Shown: positions 45,143 to 54,443, counted from the first letter of the stretch. The stretch: DNA of 64,000 nt from Bacillota bacterium (GCA_023458375.1 JAEWZT010000002.1:124001-188000), one strand, 5' to 3'. Numbers and translations: made by a program. Notes: generated by a model not told the origin, from the sequence alone.

Positions 45143-46435
45143 ATGAGCACAATTGCGGCAATTACTACGGCGGCGGGAAGAAGCGCTTTGGCAGTAATCA
45201 GGCTTAGCGGCGAAAGGGCAAAAGAGATAGGAAAACAGGTTTTTAAGCCTTTCCCTGCTTCGCCCAACTTAATTAAACACGGAAAAATAGATTGCGGAGG
45301 GTATTACGACGACGCAATGCTTGCGTATTTTGATGCGCCGCATTCCTTTACGGGAGAAGACACCGTAGAAATTTACTGCCACGGCGGCGTGGGCGTGCCC
45401 TACGCGATTTTACAGACGCTGCTTTTAAGGGGCGCGGTTTTGGCGCAAAAGGGAGAGTTTTCCAAACGCGCCTTTATTAACGGCAAGCTTGACATGGCGG
45501 AAACGGAGGGCATAATCGATGTTATTGAAGCTCAAAGCGCCGCCCAGATAAAGGCGGGTATAATGCTTAAAGACAGCGTTCTTTCCAAAAAAATCCAAAG
45601 CTTTCAAGAGGAATTAAAGAGCCTTTTAGCGGAGATGGAAGCCATGCTTGACTACCCCGAAGAGGATTTGGAAATTGAAGGGCTGCCCGCTATTGAAAGG
45701 CGGACGGGCGAAATTAGGGACAAGGTAGAAAAGCTGTTTTTGACCTCTAAAAGCGGCAAAATGATTAAATACGGCGCCAAGGTGGTGCTTTTCGGCAGGG
45801 TCAACGCGGGCAAAAGCAGCCTGCTTAACGCTTTGCTTTCGGAAGAAAGGGCGATTGTATCCGATGAAGAGGGCACGACGAGGGACGTTATTACCCAAGA
45901 GGTAAATTATAAAGACGCGCGCATTATCTTTACCGATACGGCGGGGATAAGGCAGGCGGAGGGCAAGGTTGAAAAGCTTGGCGTAGAGCGCAGCTACAAA
46001 GCGGCGGAGCAAGCCGATGTGGTTTTAAACGTTTCCGACTGTGAGGATTTTTTGGCGGTAAACAGTTCCGCCCCCGTTATACGCGTGCGCGCCAAAAGCG
46101 ATTTAATGAAAAAAGGCGAAAACACCGCCGCAGATATTGCCGTAAGCGCGAAAAATATGAAAAATATTGAAGAGCTAAAAGAAGAAATATACAAAAAGCT
46201 TGACATTGAAAACGCCCTTTCGGGCGCGGTGGTGACAAATGACAGACATATAAACGTCTTGGCGCGCGCCAAAGAGGAATTGGCGGCGGCTGAGGAAAGC
46301 TGCAAAATTTCCACCGCCGACATTGTGGCGGAAAACCTTAGATGCGCTTGGAAAACGCTGGGCGAGATAAGCGGCAAAACGGCAAGTTCCGATATTATTG
46401 AGGAAGTTTATAAAAGGTTTTGTTTGGGTAAATAA
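45143..46435 (+). CDS. mnmE: tRNA modification GTPase MnmE
   Basis: 430 aa, slightly short for the family (about 450-460). N-terminal folate-binding domain, G domain with GRVNAGKSSLLNALL (P-loop) and DTAGIRQAEGKVE, and the C-terminal CLGK with the essential cysteine. With MnmG it makes cmnm5U at tRNA wobble position 34. A 0.77-kb gap now separates the two. Confidence 0.96.
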   Translation: MSTIAAITTAAGRSALAVIRLSGERAKEIGKQVFKPFPASPNLIKHGKIDCGGYYDDAMLAYFDAPHSFTGEDTVEIYCHGGVGVPYAILQTLLLRGAVLAQKGEFSKRAFINGKLDMAETEGIIDVIEAQSAAQIKAGIMLKDSVLSKKIQSFQEELKSLLAEMEAMLDYPEEDLEIEGLPAIERRTGEIRDKVEKLFLTSKSGKMIKYGAKVVLFGRVNAGKSSLLNALLSEERAIVSDEEGTTRDVITQEVNYKDARIIFTDTAGIRQAEGKVEKLGVERSYKAAEQADVVLNVSDCEDFLAVNSSAPVIRVRAKSDLMKKGENTAADIAVSAKNMKNIEELKEEIYKKLDIENALSGAVVTNDRHINVLARAKEELAAAEESCKISTADIVAENLRCAWKTLGEISGKTASSDIIEEVYKRFCLGK

Positions 46436-47160
46436 AGGAATAAAAGAAGTTAAGCCAACCTTAACGCGGCATATTAAAGCGGTATTGCAAATAATGCGGC
46501 GAAAGCGGTTTAACTGACAAGGCGCGTTTTACCAACTCTCTTGAAAAAAGATAAGCGGCTTGATTGAAAAAGGACAATGCAGCGGACAGCGCGAAAAATT
46601 GACGAGAAAAAACACAAGCGGAAATAGGGGGGCAGTTACTAGAAATAACTTAAAACCTGCGGCTTTGTGGAAATGTGCATAAATACCAAAAAGGCGAAAA
46701 ACCACGGACGGTTTATGTTTTCGCAAAACTATTTTTAAAACGTGAAACCGTAAACAAGACCGCTAAAATATAGCGCGGGAAAGGTCGCCGCTTGAAAAAC
46801 CAATAAATCAGACGGCAAGCATTATAAAAGGCAAAATAAGGTCTTATAACTAACCTCTAAACAAAGAAGCGGGTATTATCTTAGACCAGCCCCGCTAATT
46901 TAAAAAAATAAAAAGCTGCGGTTAAGTGAAGATAAATATGACCGCCTAGCAAAAAGGAAATTTGCGGCGCGGCTAAAAAGCGCGGCAAAATTATGCTAAA
47001 CCCCAAACGGGAAATTGTGTTTTGCCGCTGCGAGCCAACGGTTAAGATTGCAAACCATAATAAAAGCCGATAAGCACTTTTTGAGTTTACGAGAAAAATA
47101 AAAAAGAACGGACATATCGCGTAATAAAAAAAGACAAAATAATTAGAACAATAAAATGCG
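46436..47160. other. mnmE-mnmG spacer with gene-like debris
   Basis: These two genes are nearly always adjacent, yet 0.7 kb lies between them here. One plus-strand run (about 46560-46680) is open and coding-like (LIEKGQCSGQREKLTRKN...) but lacks a start; I cannot name it. A perfect DnaA-box sequence (TGTGCATAA, 46674-46682) occurs within. Confidence 0.4.
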
Positions 47161-47178
47161 TTGCGGCAAATGCCGCAA
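47161..47178 (+). promoter_or_regulatory. Hairpin in the mnmG leader
   Basis: TTGCGGC-AAAT-GCCGCAA, 7-bp perfect stem, ending 24 bases before the mnmG GTG. It argues against starting translation at upstream in-frame codons, and it could affect expression. Confidence 0.5.
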
Positions 47179-47202
47179 TCGAGGCAAAGGATAGAAATTG
47201 GT

Positions 47203-49068
47203 GTGAAGAGGGTTTTTGAAACTTACGACGTAATAGTTATAGGCGCGGGGCACGCGGGATGCGAGGCAGCCCTTGCCTGCGCGCGCCTTGGCGAAAAAAC
47301 CCTGGTTTTTGCAAACAACCTTGATACTGTGGCTTACTGCGCCTGCAATCCCAGCATAGGCGGAACGGCAAAGGGGCAGATTGTGCGCGAAATTGACGCG
47401 TTGGGGGGTGAAATGGGCATTTGCGCCGACAAAAGCCTGCTGCAAATACGAATGCTTAACGGCGGCAAAGGGCCTGCGGTTTATTCCCCCCGCGCGCAGG
47501 TAGACAAACACGCCTACCACTTCAATATGAAGCTTACGTTGGAAAGCACCCCCAACCTTACTTTAAGGCAGGGCGAAGCGGTAAGCCTTATTAAAGAATG
47601 GGAAGGGTTTATTGTCAAAACGGCTGTGGGGCTAAAATACCGCGCCGATGCCGTAATACTTTGCACGGGAGTGTATTTAAAAAGCAAAGTAATCATAGGC
47701 AAAACGGTGTTAAAAAGCGGACCCAGCGGTTTTGCTTCCTCCGACAAACTTTCTTCTTCTTTGACAAAATTAGGCTTTGAGCTAAGACGTTTTAAAACGG
47801 GCACGCCTGCGCGGGTGCTTAAAAGCAGCATAGATTATTCTAAAACGCAGGAACAAAAGGGAGAAAATATTTCGCCTTTTTCTTTTTTAAACGAAAAAAC
47901 GCGCAACAAGCAAAGCTGCTACCTTACCTATTCCACACAAAAAACCAAGGAGATTGTCATAAAAAACAGGGACAAATCCCCCTCTTTAAGGGGCGTTTTG
48001 GGCACGGGGCCGCGATACTGCCCCTCTATTGAAGACAAAATTATACGCTTTGCCGACAAGGAAAGGCATCAAATCTTTTTGGAGCCAGAAGGGGAAAATA
48101 CCAACGAAGTATATGTGCAGGGGGTTTCCTCCTCAATGCCCGCTGAGATTCAAAAGGAAATATACCACAGTATTGAGGGGCTGGAAAACGTCGTCATAAT
48201 GCGCGACGCCTACGCCATTGAATACGACTGCATTGACGCTACGCTGCTAACCCCCTCGTTGATGAGCAAAGACATAAAGGGTTTGTTTTTTGCGGGGCAA
48301 ATCAACGGCACCAGCGGCTACGAGGAGGCGGCGGCTCAGGGTCTTGTGGCGGGCATAAACGCCTCGCGCCTTTTAAAAAACCAGCCGCCCTTTGAGCTGA
48401 CGCGCGAAAGCAGCTATATAGGGGTGCTTATAGACGACATTACCACAAAGCAGACAAACGAACCGTATAGAATGATGACAAGCCGCGCGGAATACAGGCT
48501 GCTGCTTAGGCAGGACAACGCCGATTTGCGCCTTACGCCGACAGGCAAAGCTTTGGGGCTTGTGAGCCAAAAACGGTGGAATAAATATCTTAATAAGAGT
48601 GCGGAAATAGAGTTTTTGCAAAAAAAACTTGCGGAAATAGTTAAACCCTCAAAAATCAACGACTTTTTGGAGTCAAAGGGAGAAAGCCTTTTAGATAAGG
48701 GGGCGACGGTAAAGGACTTAATTAAGCGCAGCGCCGTTTCCGCCGGCGAACTGTTTGTCTTTTTGGACAACGAGCTTTACAAAGACATTTCGCGCGAGGC
48801 GTTTGAGCAAATTGACATTGACGTAAAATACGAGGGCTACATCGCAAAACAAAAAGAACAGATTAAACAGGCGGAAAAAAGTTCCCAAATAGCGCTTAGC
48901 GGCGACATTGACTACCTTGCCATAAAGGGGCTAAGAAAAGAGGCGGCGCAAAAGCTGGCAAAAATCCGTCCTTTAAACATAGGGCAGGCGGAGAGGATAA
49001 GCGGCGTTTCTTCGGCGGATATTACCGTGCTTTTGGTATATTTATCTAAGGCAAGAAAGGGCGGCTAA
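47203..49068 (+). CDS. mnmG: tRNA modification enzyme MnmG (GidA)
   Basis: 621 aa FAD protein. The FAD-binding DVIVIGAGHAGCEAALA is at about 8-24; the GGxAKG-type block (CNPSIGGTAKGQIVREIDALGG) and the LFFAGQINGTSGYEEAAAQG block are textbook MnmG. I start at GTG 47203, giving the normal N-terminus MKRVFETYDV; AAAGGA is 11 bases upstream. Partner of MnmE. Confidence 0.96.
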   Translation: MKRVFETYDVIVIGAGHAGCEAALACARLGEKTLVFANNLDTVAYCACNPSIGGTAKGQIVREIDALGGEMGICADKSLLQIRMLNGGKGPAVYSPRAQVDKHAYHFNMKLTLESTPNLTLRQGEAVSLIKEWEGFIVKTAVGLKYRADAVILCTGVYLKSKVIIGKTVLKSGPSGFASSDKLSSSLTKLGFELRRFKTGTPARVLKSSIDYSKTQEQKGENISPFSFLNEKTRNKQSCYLTYSTQKTKEIVIKNRDKSPSLRGVLGTGPRYCPSIEDKIIRFADKERHQIFLEPEGENTNEVYVQGVSSSMPAEIQKEIYHSIEGLENVVIMRDAYAIEYDCIDATLLTPSLMSKDIKGLFFAGQINGTSGYEEAAAQGLVAGINASRLLKNQPPFELTRESSYIGVLIDDITTKQTNEPYRMMTSRAEYRLLLRQDNADLRLTPTGKALGLVSQKRWNKYLNKSAEIEFLQKKLAEIVKPSKINDFLESKGESLLDKGATVKDLIKRSAVSAGELFVFLDNELYKDISREAFEQIDIDVKYEGYIAKQKEQIKQAEKSSQIALSGDIDYLAIKGLRKEAAQKLAKIRPLNIGQAERISGVSSADITVLLVYLSKARKGG

Positions 49069-49448
49069 GGTATAACCGTATTGCTTAAAATAAGCCGTTA
49101 AGTCAAAGCGCAAGCGGCTTACGCAAAAAGTCAAAGCCGCCGCAAAGGTAAAAAAAGAGATTACCGCAAAAAAACGGTAAGTTTAAAATCTGTGCGGCGA
49201 AAAGAAATAAAGTAAAATCAGATATTATTAAAAAATACAGGCAGAACCGATAACGGAAAAACAGAAAACTGCGATAATTAAATATTGCATGCAAGCAAGC
49301 GCATAATTATTTTCCCAAAACAAAACGCGGTAAGCACACGCTTTTAAAACCCCAAAAATCATGTGCGATGATTATACGCTCGCCGTTGTTTTATAAAAAC
49401 TAAAACCTTATAAAAGGCAACTTTAAAATACAAGGCAAAAAGGAAAGA
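49069..49448. other. mnmG-rsmG spacer
   Basis: 380 bases; TTACCG...CGGTAA hairpin at 49161-49180 without a T-run. No gene recognised. Confidence 0.4.
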
Positions 49449-50120
49449 ATGTTAAAAGAACTTTTTGAAAACGAGTTGAATCTTGCGCTTACCCAAAAGG
49501 AGCTGCAAGACTTTGAGCTTTTTTACCGCTTTTTAATTGAAAGCAACGCGAAGTTTAACTTAACGGCTATTACAATTAAAGAGGAAGTATATATCAAGCA
49601 TTTTTTAGACAGCTGCCGCGCCCTTCCTTTTTTGTGCCAGGGGGCAAGCCTGCTTGACGTGGGGAGCGGCGGCGGTTTTCCCGCAATCCCCCTTGCAATT
49701 ACGCGTCCCGACTTAAAGATAACGGCTCTTGACAGCAATGCTAAAAAGTGCGGCTTTGTTTTGCAGTCGGCTAAATTGCTTAATCTAAACAATTTGACAG
49801 TTCTTTGCCAAAGGGCGGAAGACTTTGCCCAAAGGGAAGTTTTTGATATAACGTGTTCGCGCGCTACGGCAAGCGCCTCTTCGCTGCTTGAGGTTCTTGC
49901 TCCTTTAACCAAAACGGGGGGAAAAATTATTTTATATAAAGGCAAAGAGGAAGAGAGCTTTGCCGCCGCCCAAAAAGCGCTGCTGTTAAACGACCCCCTT
50001 GAAATAAAATATACATTGCCTCTTTACGGACAGCGCAGGCTGCTAATCTTTACTAAAACGCATTTAACGCCTATAATTTATCCGCGTCCCAACGGCAAGC
50101 CCTTCAAAAAGCCCCTATAA
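49449..50120 (+). CDS. rsmG: 16S rRNA m7G527 methyltransferase RsmG
   Basis: 223 aa SAM-dependent methyltransferase. The SAM loop LLDVGSGGGFPAIPLA (about 69-84) and the preceding NLTAI and KHFLDS motifs identify RsmG. AAGGA lies before ATG 49449. Confidence 0.95.
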   Translation: MLKELFENELNLALTQKELQDFELFYRFLIESNAKFNLTAITIKEEVYIKHFLDSCRALPFLCQGASLLDVGSGGGFPAIPLAITRPDLKITALDSNAKKCGFVLQSAKLLNLNNLTVLCQRAEDFAQREVFDITCSRATASASSLLEVLAPLTKTGGKIILYKGKEEESFAAAQKALLLNDPLEIKYTLPLYGQRRLLIFTKTHLTPIIYPRPNGKPFKKPL

Positions 50121-50585
50121 AATAAAGTTTGCGCGAATAAAACGATTTTTTTGCCCCAAGCGAAAGTTTTTAAAATGACATTTTATTTTTTTAAACACAT
50201 AAAATTTGTAGCCTTAAAGCGCGCATTTTAATACAAACGCTTTTTTGCGTTCAAGACAGGCAGGACTGTTTTGCCCCAAAGGGGTCATCTTTATATTTTA
50301 TCGGTTTTACAGTTAAAAAGTTATGCACATTTTGACAATGGCGTGTTTTGTCTATTATAAACCGTTTAAATATGCCAAAAATGCCTGTAAACCGCCTAAA
50401 AATACTAAAACCGTTTACATAAGATAAATTTTTTCATATTTTTTGGCGCAAGCCGCGGAAGTTTTTTCTTAAAAAGTCCCGACCCTTTAATCAATCCGTT
50501 TTTTTCTCTTGCATTGACCGCGGGATTTTTTTACTAAGCGGCTTTGAGTTTTTCTGCCCCCTACGCAAAAAAATCTCTTTTGCGC
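50121..50585. other. rsmG-parA spacer with one perfect DnaA box
   Basis: No gene; noc is absent. TTATGCACA at 50321-50329 is a perfect DnaA box, but I see no second perfect one and no trio, so this is probably not the main origin. Confidence 0.45.
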
Positions 50586-50614
50586 TTGTAAGTATAGTGA
50601 AATTATGATATATT
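50586..50614 (+). promoter_or_regulatory. parA promoter
   Basis: TTGTAA (50586-50591), 17-bp spacer, TATATT (50609-50614), 25 bases before the parA ATG. Confidence 0.65.
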
Positions 50615-50638
50615 GACTAAATAAGGAAAAGAGGTATT

Positions 50639-51409
50639 ATGGGTAAAATCGTAGCCTTTTCAAATCAAAAAGGGGGCGTGGGCAAAACCACCACCGCAAT
50701 AAACCTTGCAAGTTACGTTGCTTCTTATGGAAGGAAGCTTTTAATCGTGGACTTAGACCCGCAGGGAAACACGACGAGCGGCTTTGGCGTAGAAAAAAAT
50801 ATGCTTAAAAGCAGCATGTACGACGCGCTTATGGGCAATTGTCCGGCGTCTTCTGTAATATTGCAAACGGGCGTGGAAAATTTAGACATTATTCCCAGCA
50901 ACATTGACCTTGCGGCGGCGGAGGTTGACCTTGTCAATATGCCGCGTCGCGAATACGCCCTTGCAAATTGTCTCAAAGATGTTAAAGACAACTACCAATA
51001 CATATTTATAGACTGCCCCCCTTCCTTGGGGCTTTTGACGCTTAACGCCCTTGTGGCGAGCGACAGCGTAGTTATTCCCATTCAAAGCGAATTTTTTGCC
51101 CTTGAAGGTCTTTCCCAATTGATGAACACTATAAAAATTGTAAAGCAAAGGCTTAACGTGTCCCTGCGCGTAAACGGCGTAATTTTGACCATGTATGACA
51201 ACCGCTCCATTATCAGCAAACAGGTTACGGAAGAAATTCAGCGCTACTTCGGCGACAAGGTTTACGACGTGCCTGTGCCAAGAAACATAAAGCTTGTGGA
51301 AGCGCCCAGTTTCGGCGTGCCCGTTTCGCAGCACGCGCCCATGAGTTCGGGGGCGGTGGCGCATTCCCTTTTGGCAAAGCAGTTTCTTGAAAGAGAGGAG
51401 AAGAAGTAA
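50639..51409 (+). CDS. parA: Chromosome partitioning ATPase ParA (Soj)
   Basis: 256 aa. Deviant Walker A KGGVGKTTT (11-19), Walker A' FIDCPPSLGLLTLNAL and the SEFFALEGLSQL helix mark a Soj-type ParA. It moves ParB-parS complexes on the nucleoid and controls DnaA. Preceded by AGAGG. Its stop shares one base with the parB start. Confidence 0.96.
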   Translation: MGKIVAFSNQKGGVGKTTTAINLASYVASYGRKLLIVDLDPQGNTTSGFGVEKNMLKSSMYDALMGNCPASSVILQTGVENLDIIPSNIDLAAAEVDLVNMPRREYALANCLKDVKDNYQYIFIDCPPSLGLLTLNALVASDSVVIPIQSEFFALEGLSQLMNTIKIVKQRLNVSLRVNGVILTMYDNRSIISKQVTEEIQRYFGDKVYDVPVPRNIKLVEAPSFGVPVSQHAPMSSGAVAHSLLAKQFLEREEKK

Positions 51410-52311
51410 TGGCGAAAAAAGGTTTAGGCAGAGGATACGCCTCTTTGATGGGGATGAACGAGGTTGACTTAGACGAGAGCATTGCGGCAAAAAAGTCCAA
51501 CGATTTGTCGGAACTTCCAAACGAAATAGATTTAAGCGAAATTGACCCCAACTACGAGCAGCCGCGCAAAAGTTTTGACGAAGAAAGCCTTAAAGAGCTT
51601 GCGGAAAGCATAAGGCAGCACGGCGTCATTCAGCCTATCATCTTAACCAATATGGGCAAGCGCTATATGATTATCGCGGGCGAGAGGCGTTTCCGCGCCG
51701 CTAAAATGGCGGGGCTTTCAACGATACCCGCAATTGTAAGGCGCTATACTCCCCAGCAAATACGCGAAATAAGCCTGGTGGAAAACTTGCAGCGCGACGA
51801 CCTTAACCCCGTTGAGGCGGCAAGGGCAATTAAAGAGCTTATGACGGGCTATAATTTAACGCAGGAAGCGGTGGCGGACAGGCTTGGCAAGTCGCGCCCC
51901 GCGATAGCAAATACTTTGCGGCTGTTGTCCCTTTCTGAAAAGGTTTTAAAACTTGTGGAAGAGGGGCGGCTTTCGGCGGGGCATGCGAGGGCGCTTGTGG
52001 TGCTTTCAGACGAAAAAAATCAGCAGGACTTGGCGCTTTCGGCGTGCGACAACAAAATGAGCGTGCGCGAAACGGAAAAAGCGGTAAGGGAAATACTCAA
52101 CCCTCCCCCCGCGAAAGAAGAAAAAAAACCCCTTCCTTTAAGTTTGGAGCTTAAAGAATTGGTGGGCAATATGCAAAGGGTGCTTGCAACAAAAGTTACC
52201 GCCGTAGGCAACGATAACAAAGGGCGTTTGCACATAGATTACTACACGAAAGACGATTTAGACAGGATTTCCGCCTTGGTGGAAGAATGGCTGCATAAGC
52301 GCAGCCAGTAA
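51409..52311 (+). CDS. parB: Chromosome partitioning protein ParB (Spo0J)
   Basis: 300 aa. N-terminal GLGRG ParA-activating motif, CTPase domain with GERRFRAAK (about 87-95), VENLQRDDLNP, HTH parS reader (LTQEAVADRLGKSRPAIAN, about 150-168) and a C-terminal dimer domain. Its target sites are found at 54444-54616. Translationally coupled to parA. Confidence 0.96.
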   Translation: MAKKGLGRGYASLMGMNEVDLDESIAAKKSNDLSELPNEIDLSEIDPNYEQPRKSFDEESLKELAESIRQHGVIQPIILTNMGKRYMIIAGERRFRAAKMAGLSTIPAIVRRYTPQQIREISLVENLQRDDLNPVEAARAIKELMTGYNLTQEAVADRLGKSRPAIANTLRLLSLSEKVLKLVEEGRLSAGHARALVVLSDEKNQQDLALSACDNKMSVRETEKAVREILNPPPAKEEKKPLPLSLELKELVGNMQRVLATKVTAVGNDNKGRLHIDYYTKDDLDRISALVEEWLHKRSQ

Positions 52312-52345
52312 AGACGGGATAAGGACGGGAGAAGAAGAAAAGTTT

Positions 52346-52948
52346 ATGGCGGGCGTATTGACATATACGGAGATAGGGGTAATAGTCCTTGCCGTTATTT
52401 GCATTATCATAGGGCTTACAAAGGGTATGGCTAAACAGTTTATTGCCATTGTCCACTTTGCGCTGCTTGTATTGGGCACGGTTTTTGCCGTTCCCTTGCT
52501 GGGGTGGCTGTTTGAGGGTATTTTTCCTACGGTAGCGCAAGGCATTGACCAGACGATTGCCAACTTGCTGAATGTAAGCGGCGTAAGCGTAGGCATATAC
52601 TTATGGTATCTTGTAGGCTTTATTTTGGTATATATCGTTTGCTACGGCATCGTTCATTTTATAAAGGCGTTCGGAAAACTTCTTTCGCGCGTTGAAGTGC
52701 TTAAAAAGCTTGACAAAGTTTTGGGCGCGGTATTTTCTTTGGGAATACTTTATGTGCTTGGTTCCGCGCTTTTAGCCGTTGTGCTCAACCTTGACGTTTT
52801 TGCGCGGCTGCTGGGTATAACAAGCGATTTAACGGAAACAATATCGGTTATAAAGAGCCAAATCAACGGCGGCGCTTTTTTATACGGCTTTACGGGGAAA
52901 AGCAATTTTATAGGCAACGCTTTAATAGCGTTGTTGCAGGGGTTATAA
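52346..52948 (+). CDS. CvpA family-like membrane protein 1
   Basis: 200 aa with four to five hydrophobic segments (about 8-28, 33-55, 85-108, 128-150). The LAVICIIIGLTKGMAKQF start fits CvpA-type proteins (colicin V production/peptidoglycan-linked). It is followed by a shorter relative; both end with an almost identical GxxNFIGNxxI motif. Probably cotranscribed with parAB (34-base gap). Confidence 0.72.
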   Translation: MAGVLTYTEIGVIVLAVICIIIGLTKGMAKQFIAIVHFALLVLGTVFAVPLLGWLFEGIFPTVAQGIDQTIANLLNVSGVSVGIYLWYLVGFILVYIVCYGIVHFIKAFGKLLSRVEVLKKLDKVLGAVFSLGILYVLGSALLAVVLNLDVFARLLGITSDLTETISVIKSQINGGAFLYGFTGKSNFIGNALIALLQGL

Positions 52949-52973
52949 GCTTTGCAAAGGAGCAGGGGGTAAA

Positions 52974-53528
52974 ATGATAGGTTCTTTTACAATTTTAGAA
53001 GCTGTTTTAGGGGTAATGATAATAGTGTCTTTGGTGCGCGGTTTTTCGCGCGGCTTGTCGGGACAAATCTTTAAAGTATTAGGTCTTGTGGGCGGCGCAT
53101 TTGCGGCTAAGACTTTTTACGCGCAGGCGGGGAATATGCTCAAAGGCATTGAAACCCTATCAAATGTATTTTCCGCGCTTTCCCAAGAGCTGGTTACAAA
53201 GATTTTCAACATTGCCGGCTTTGCGCTGGTGCTGCTTGCGGTAATGCTGCTTGCAACTTTGCTGTCTTTTCTAATACGCCCCAAAAAGGACGGAAAGAGG
53301 AGCCTTGACAGACTTTTAGGCGGCGCGCTTTCGCTTTTGATTTGGTATGCCGTCATTTCGGCGTTTTTGGGAGTCTTTGATTCCATACCTACCGACGTTG
53401 AACTGCTTAACGTTATTATTGAGCCTTTGCATAAACAAATTTACGGCGGCGCGTACTTGCGTTTCTTTGCGGAAAATAACTTTATAGGCAACTGGGTGAT
53501 TACAATGTTCGGCAAGCTTTTGGCGTAG
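52974..53528 (+). CDS. CvpA family-like membrane protein 2
   Basis: 184 aa, four hydrophobic segments; VMIIVSLVRGFSRGLSGQ is the CvpA-style N-terminal turn. Paralogue of the preceding gene by topology and by the shared YGGAYLRFFAENNFIGNW / NGGAFLYGFTGKSNFIGNA end. Role unknown. AAGGAG occurs upstream but with long spacing. Confidence 0.72.
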   Translation: MIGSFTILEAVLGVMIIVSLVRGFSRGLSGQIFKVLGLVGGAFAAKTFYAQAGNMLKGIETLSNVFSALSQELVTKIFNIAGFALVLLAVMLLATLLSFLIRPKKDGKRSLDRLLGGALSLLIWYAVISAFLGVFDSIPTDVELLNVIIEPLHKQIYGGAYLRFFAENNFIGNWVITMFGKLLA

Positions 53529-53555
53529 TAGGGCAGAAGCTTATATTTGCCATTG

Positions 53556-53596
53556 AACGCGTTTAAAGTGCTGCGGTAACAGTGAACGCGTTTTTT
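53556..53596 (+). terminator. Terminator of the parAB-cvpA operon
   Basis: AACGCG...CGCGTT outer stem, CTG...CAG inner stem, followed by six T, 27 bases after the last stop. Confidence 0.55.
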
Positions 53597-53701
53597 AAAA
53601 TATTACGCTTAAAAAGCGATATAATCAAAAAAATGGTGTCAACACGAATTGCATTAAGACTATTTGCTGTAACACAAAAACAAACATTAACCAACTTTTA
53701 C

Positions 53702-53726
53702 AAGCCGCTAAGATGCGGCTTTTAAT
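53702..53726 (+). terminator. Intrinsic terminator with no obvious gene
   Basis: AAGCCGC-TAAGAT-GCGGCTT then TTAATTT. A TATAAT at about 53615 lies 90 bases upstream, so a short RNA could be made here, but no -35 fits well. Confidence 0.55.
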
Positions 53727-53763
53727 TTATCATTATCAATAGTTGGATATTATAATAAATAAA

Positions 53764-53787
53764 ATGAACGCTGTTCGCTATTATAAT
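53764..53787. repeat. Direct repeat copy 1 flanking the parS segment
   Basis: 24-bp element beginning ATGAAC, with invariant core TGTTCGCTATTATA. A copy with 21 of 24 identical bases lies at 55200-55223. It contains GAAC-N3-GTTC and a -10-like TATAAT. Confidence 0.7.
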
Positions 53788-53822
53788 TGCCTTGATACTT
53801 GTTTTAATGCCTATTGGTGGTT

Positions 53823-53859
53823 TAAGAACTATCGCCAATATAAACTTGGCGAGTTCTTA
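53823..53859. other. Bulged 14-bp hairpin
   Basis: TAAGAACT/AGTTCTTA (8 bp) and CGCCAA/TTGGCG (6 bp), separated by a 2-base bulge on one side, with a 7-base loop. All 14 pairs are perfect, so it is probably maintained or recent. Read on the minus strand, helix lengths and bulge side recall group II intron domain V, but the AGC triad and GNRA loop are absent. Confidence 0.6.
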
Positions 53860-54194
53860 TTTTGTTAGACATAGACAGTGGTTTGTTGGAGATGCTACTA
53901 ATAGCCGCGCCATTGTAAAGCTTTTTTATATTCGAAATAATGGCGTAAAAAACTAGCCGCCTTATCCTGTTCAGGGATTGAAATAGAGACGGCTTTTACG
54001 AGATTATTTATTGCTATTGCCTACTTTCAATAATTTTCTGATTGGCAACACTTTGATGAATTATTAAAAAGAAATAATAAAGCAATATTACTTTATAAGT
54101 ATTTGCTTGTATATTTTTAAAAGCGTTGTTAAGAATATAAACCAGTTTTTTAAAAACACGTTATATTTAATTATCATTTAACCCGAGCAGCGAA

Positions 54195-54385
54195 TATATT
54201 TAACATTGTTATTTGTGCCACTGTTCTAGACATATAAGTTGTATTCGTCTAATAGCCTTTCAAATCATTTTTGCATGCTCCGCAGTGTTTCTTCTTTGTA
54301 CGTAACCAACATCACAAAAGCCGTTAAGACCCGTCCTGATCCAGATTAAGAGCTTTAAGGGATTCTCAAAACCCTACTGTATTTT
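54195..54385 (-). pseudogene. Possible remnant of group II intron reverse transcriptase/maturase
   Basis: The minus strand reads NPLKLLIWIRTGLNGFCDVG, about 15 variable residues, a stop, then KAIRRIQLICLEQWHK. In maturases the WxNYF-type block is followed at about this distance by RRRxRxxxxKQWK, and the RRI...EQW part fits residue by residue. Domain X and the RT palm motifs were not found, and a stop interrupts the frame. The match is by eye. Confidence 0.35.
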
Positions 54386-54443
54386 AAGTATGTATTTTTC
54401 GTTATATTTTATATATCCTTATCCCCTCCTTAACATATTATTT

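Noticed and set aside
50121..50638. Second origin upstream of parA
   Set aside because: A single perfect DnaA box, no trio and no cluster; dnaA-dnaN has the fuller set of origin features.
53633..53724. 30-codon ORF starting MVSTRIALRLF
   Set aside because: Runs through a terminator hairpin and lacks a ribosome site.
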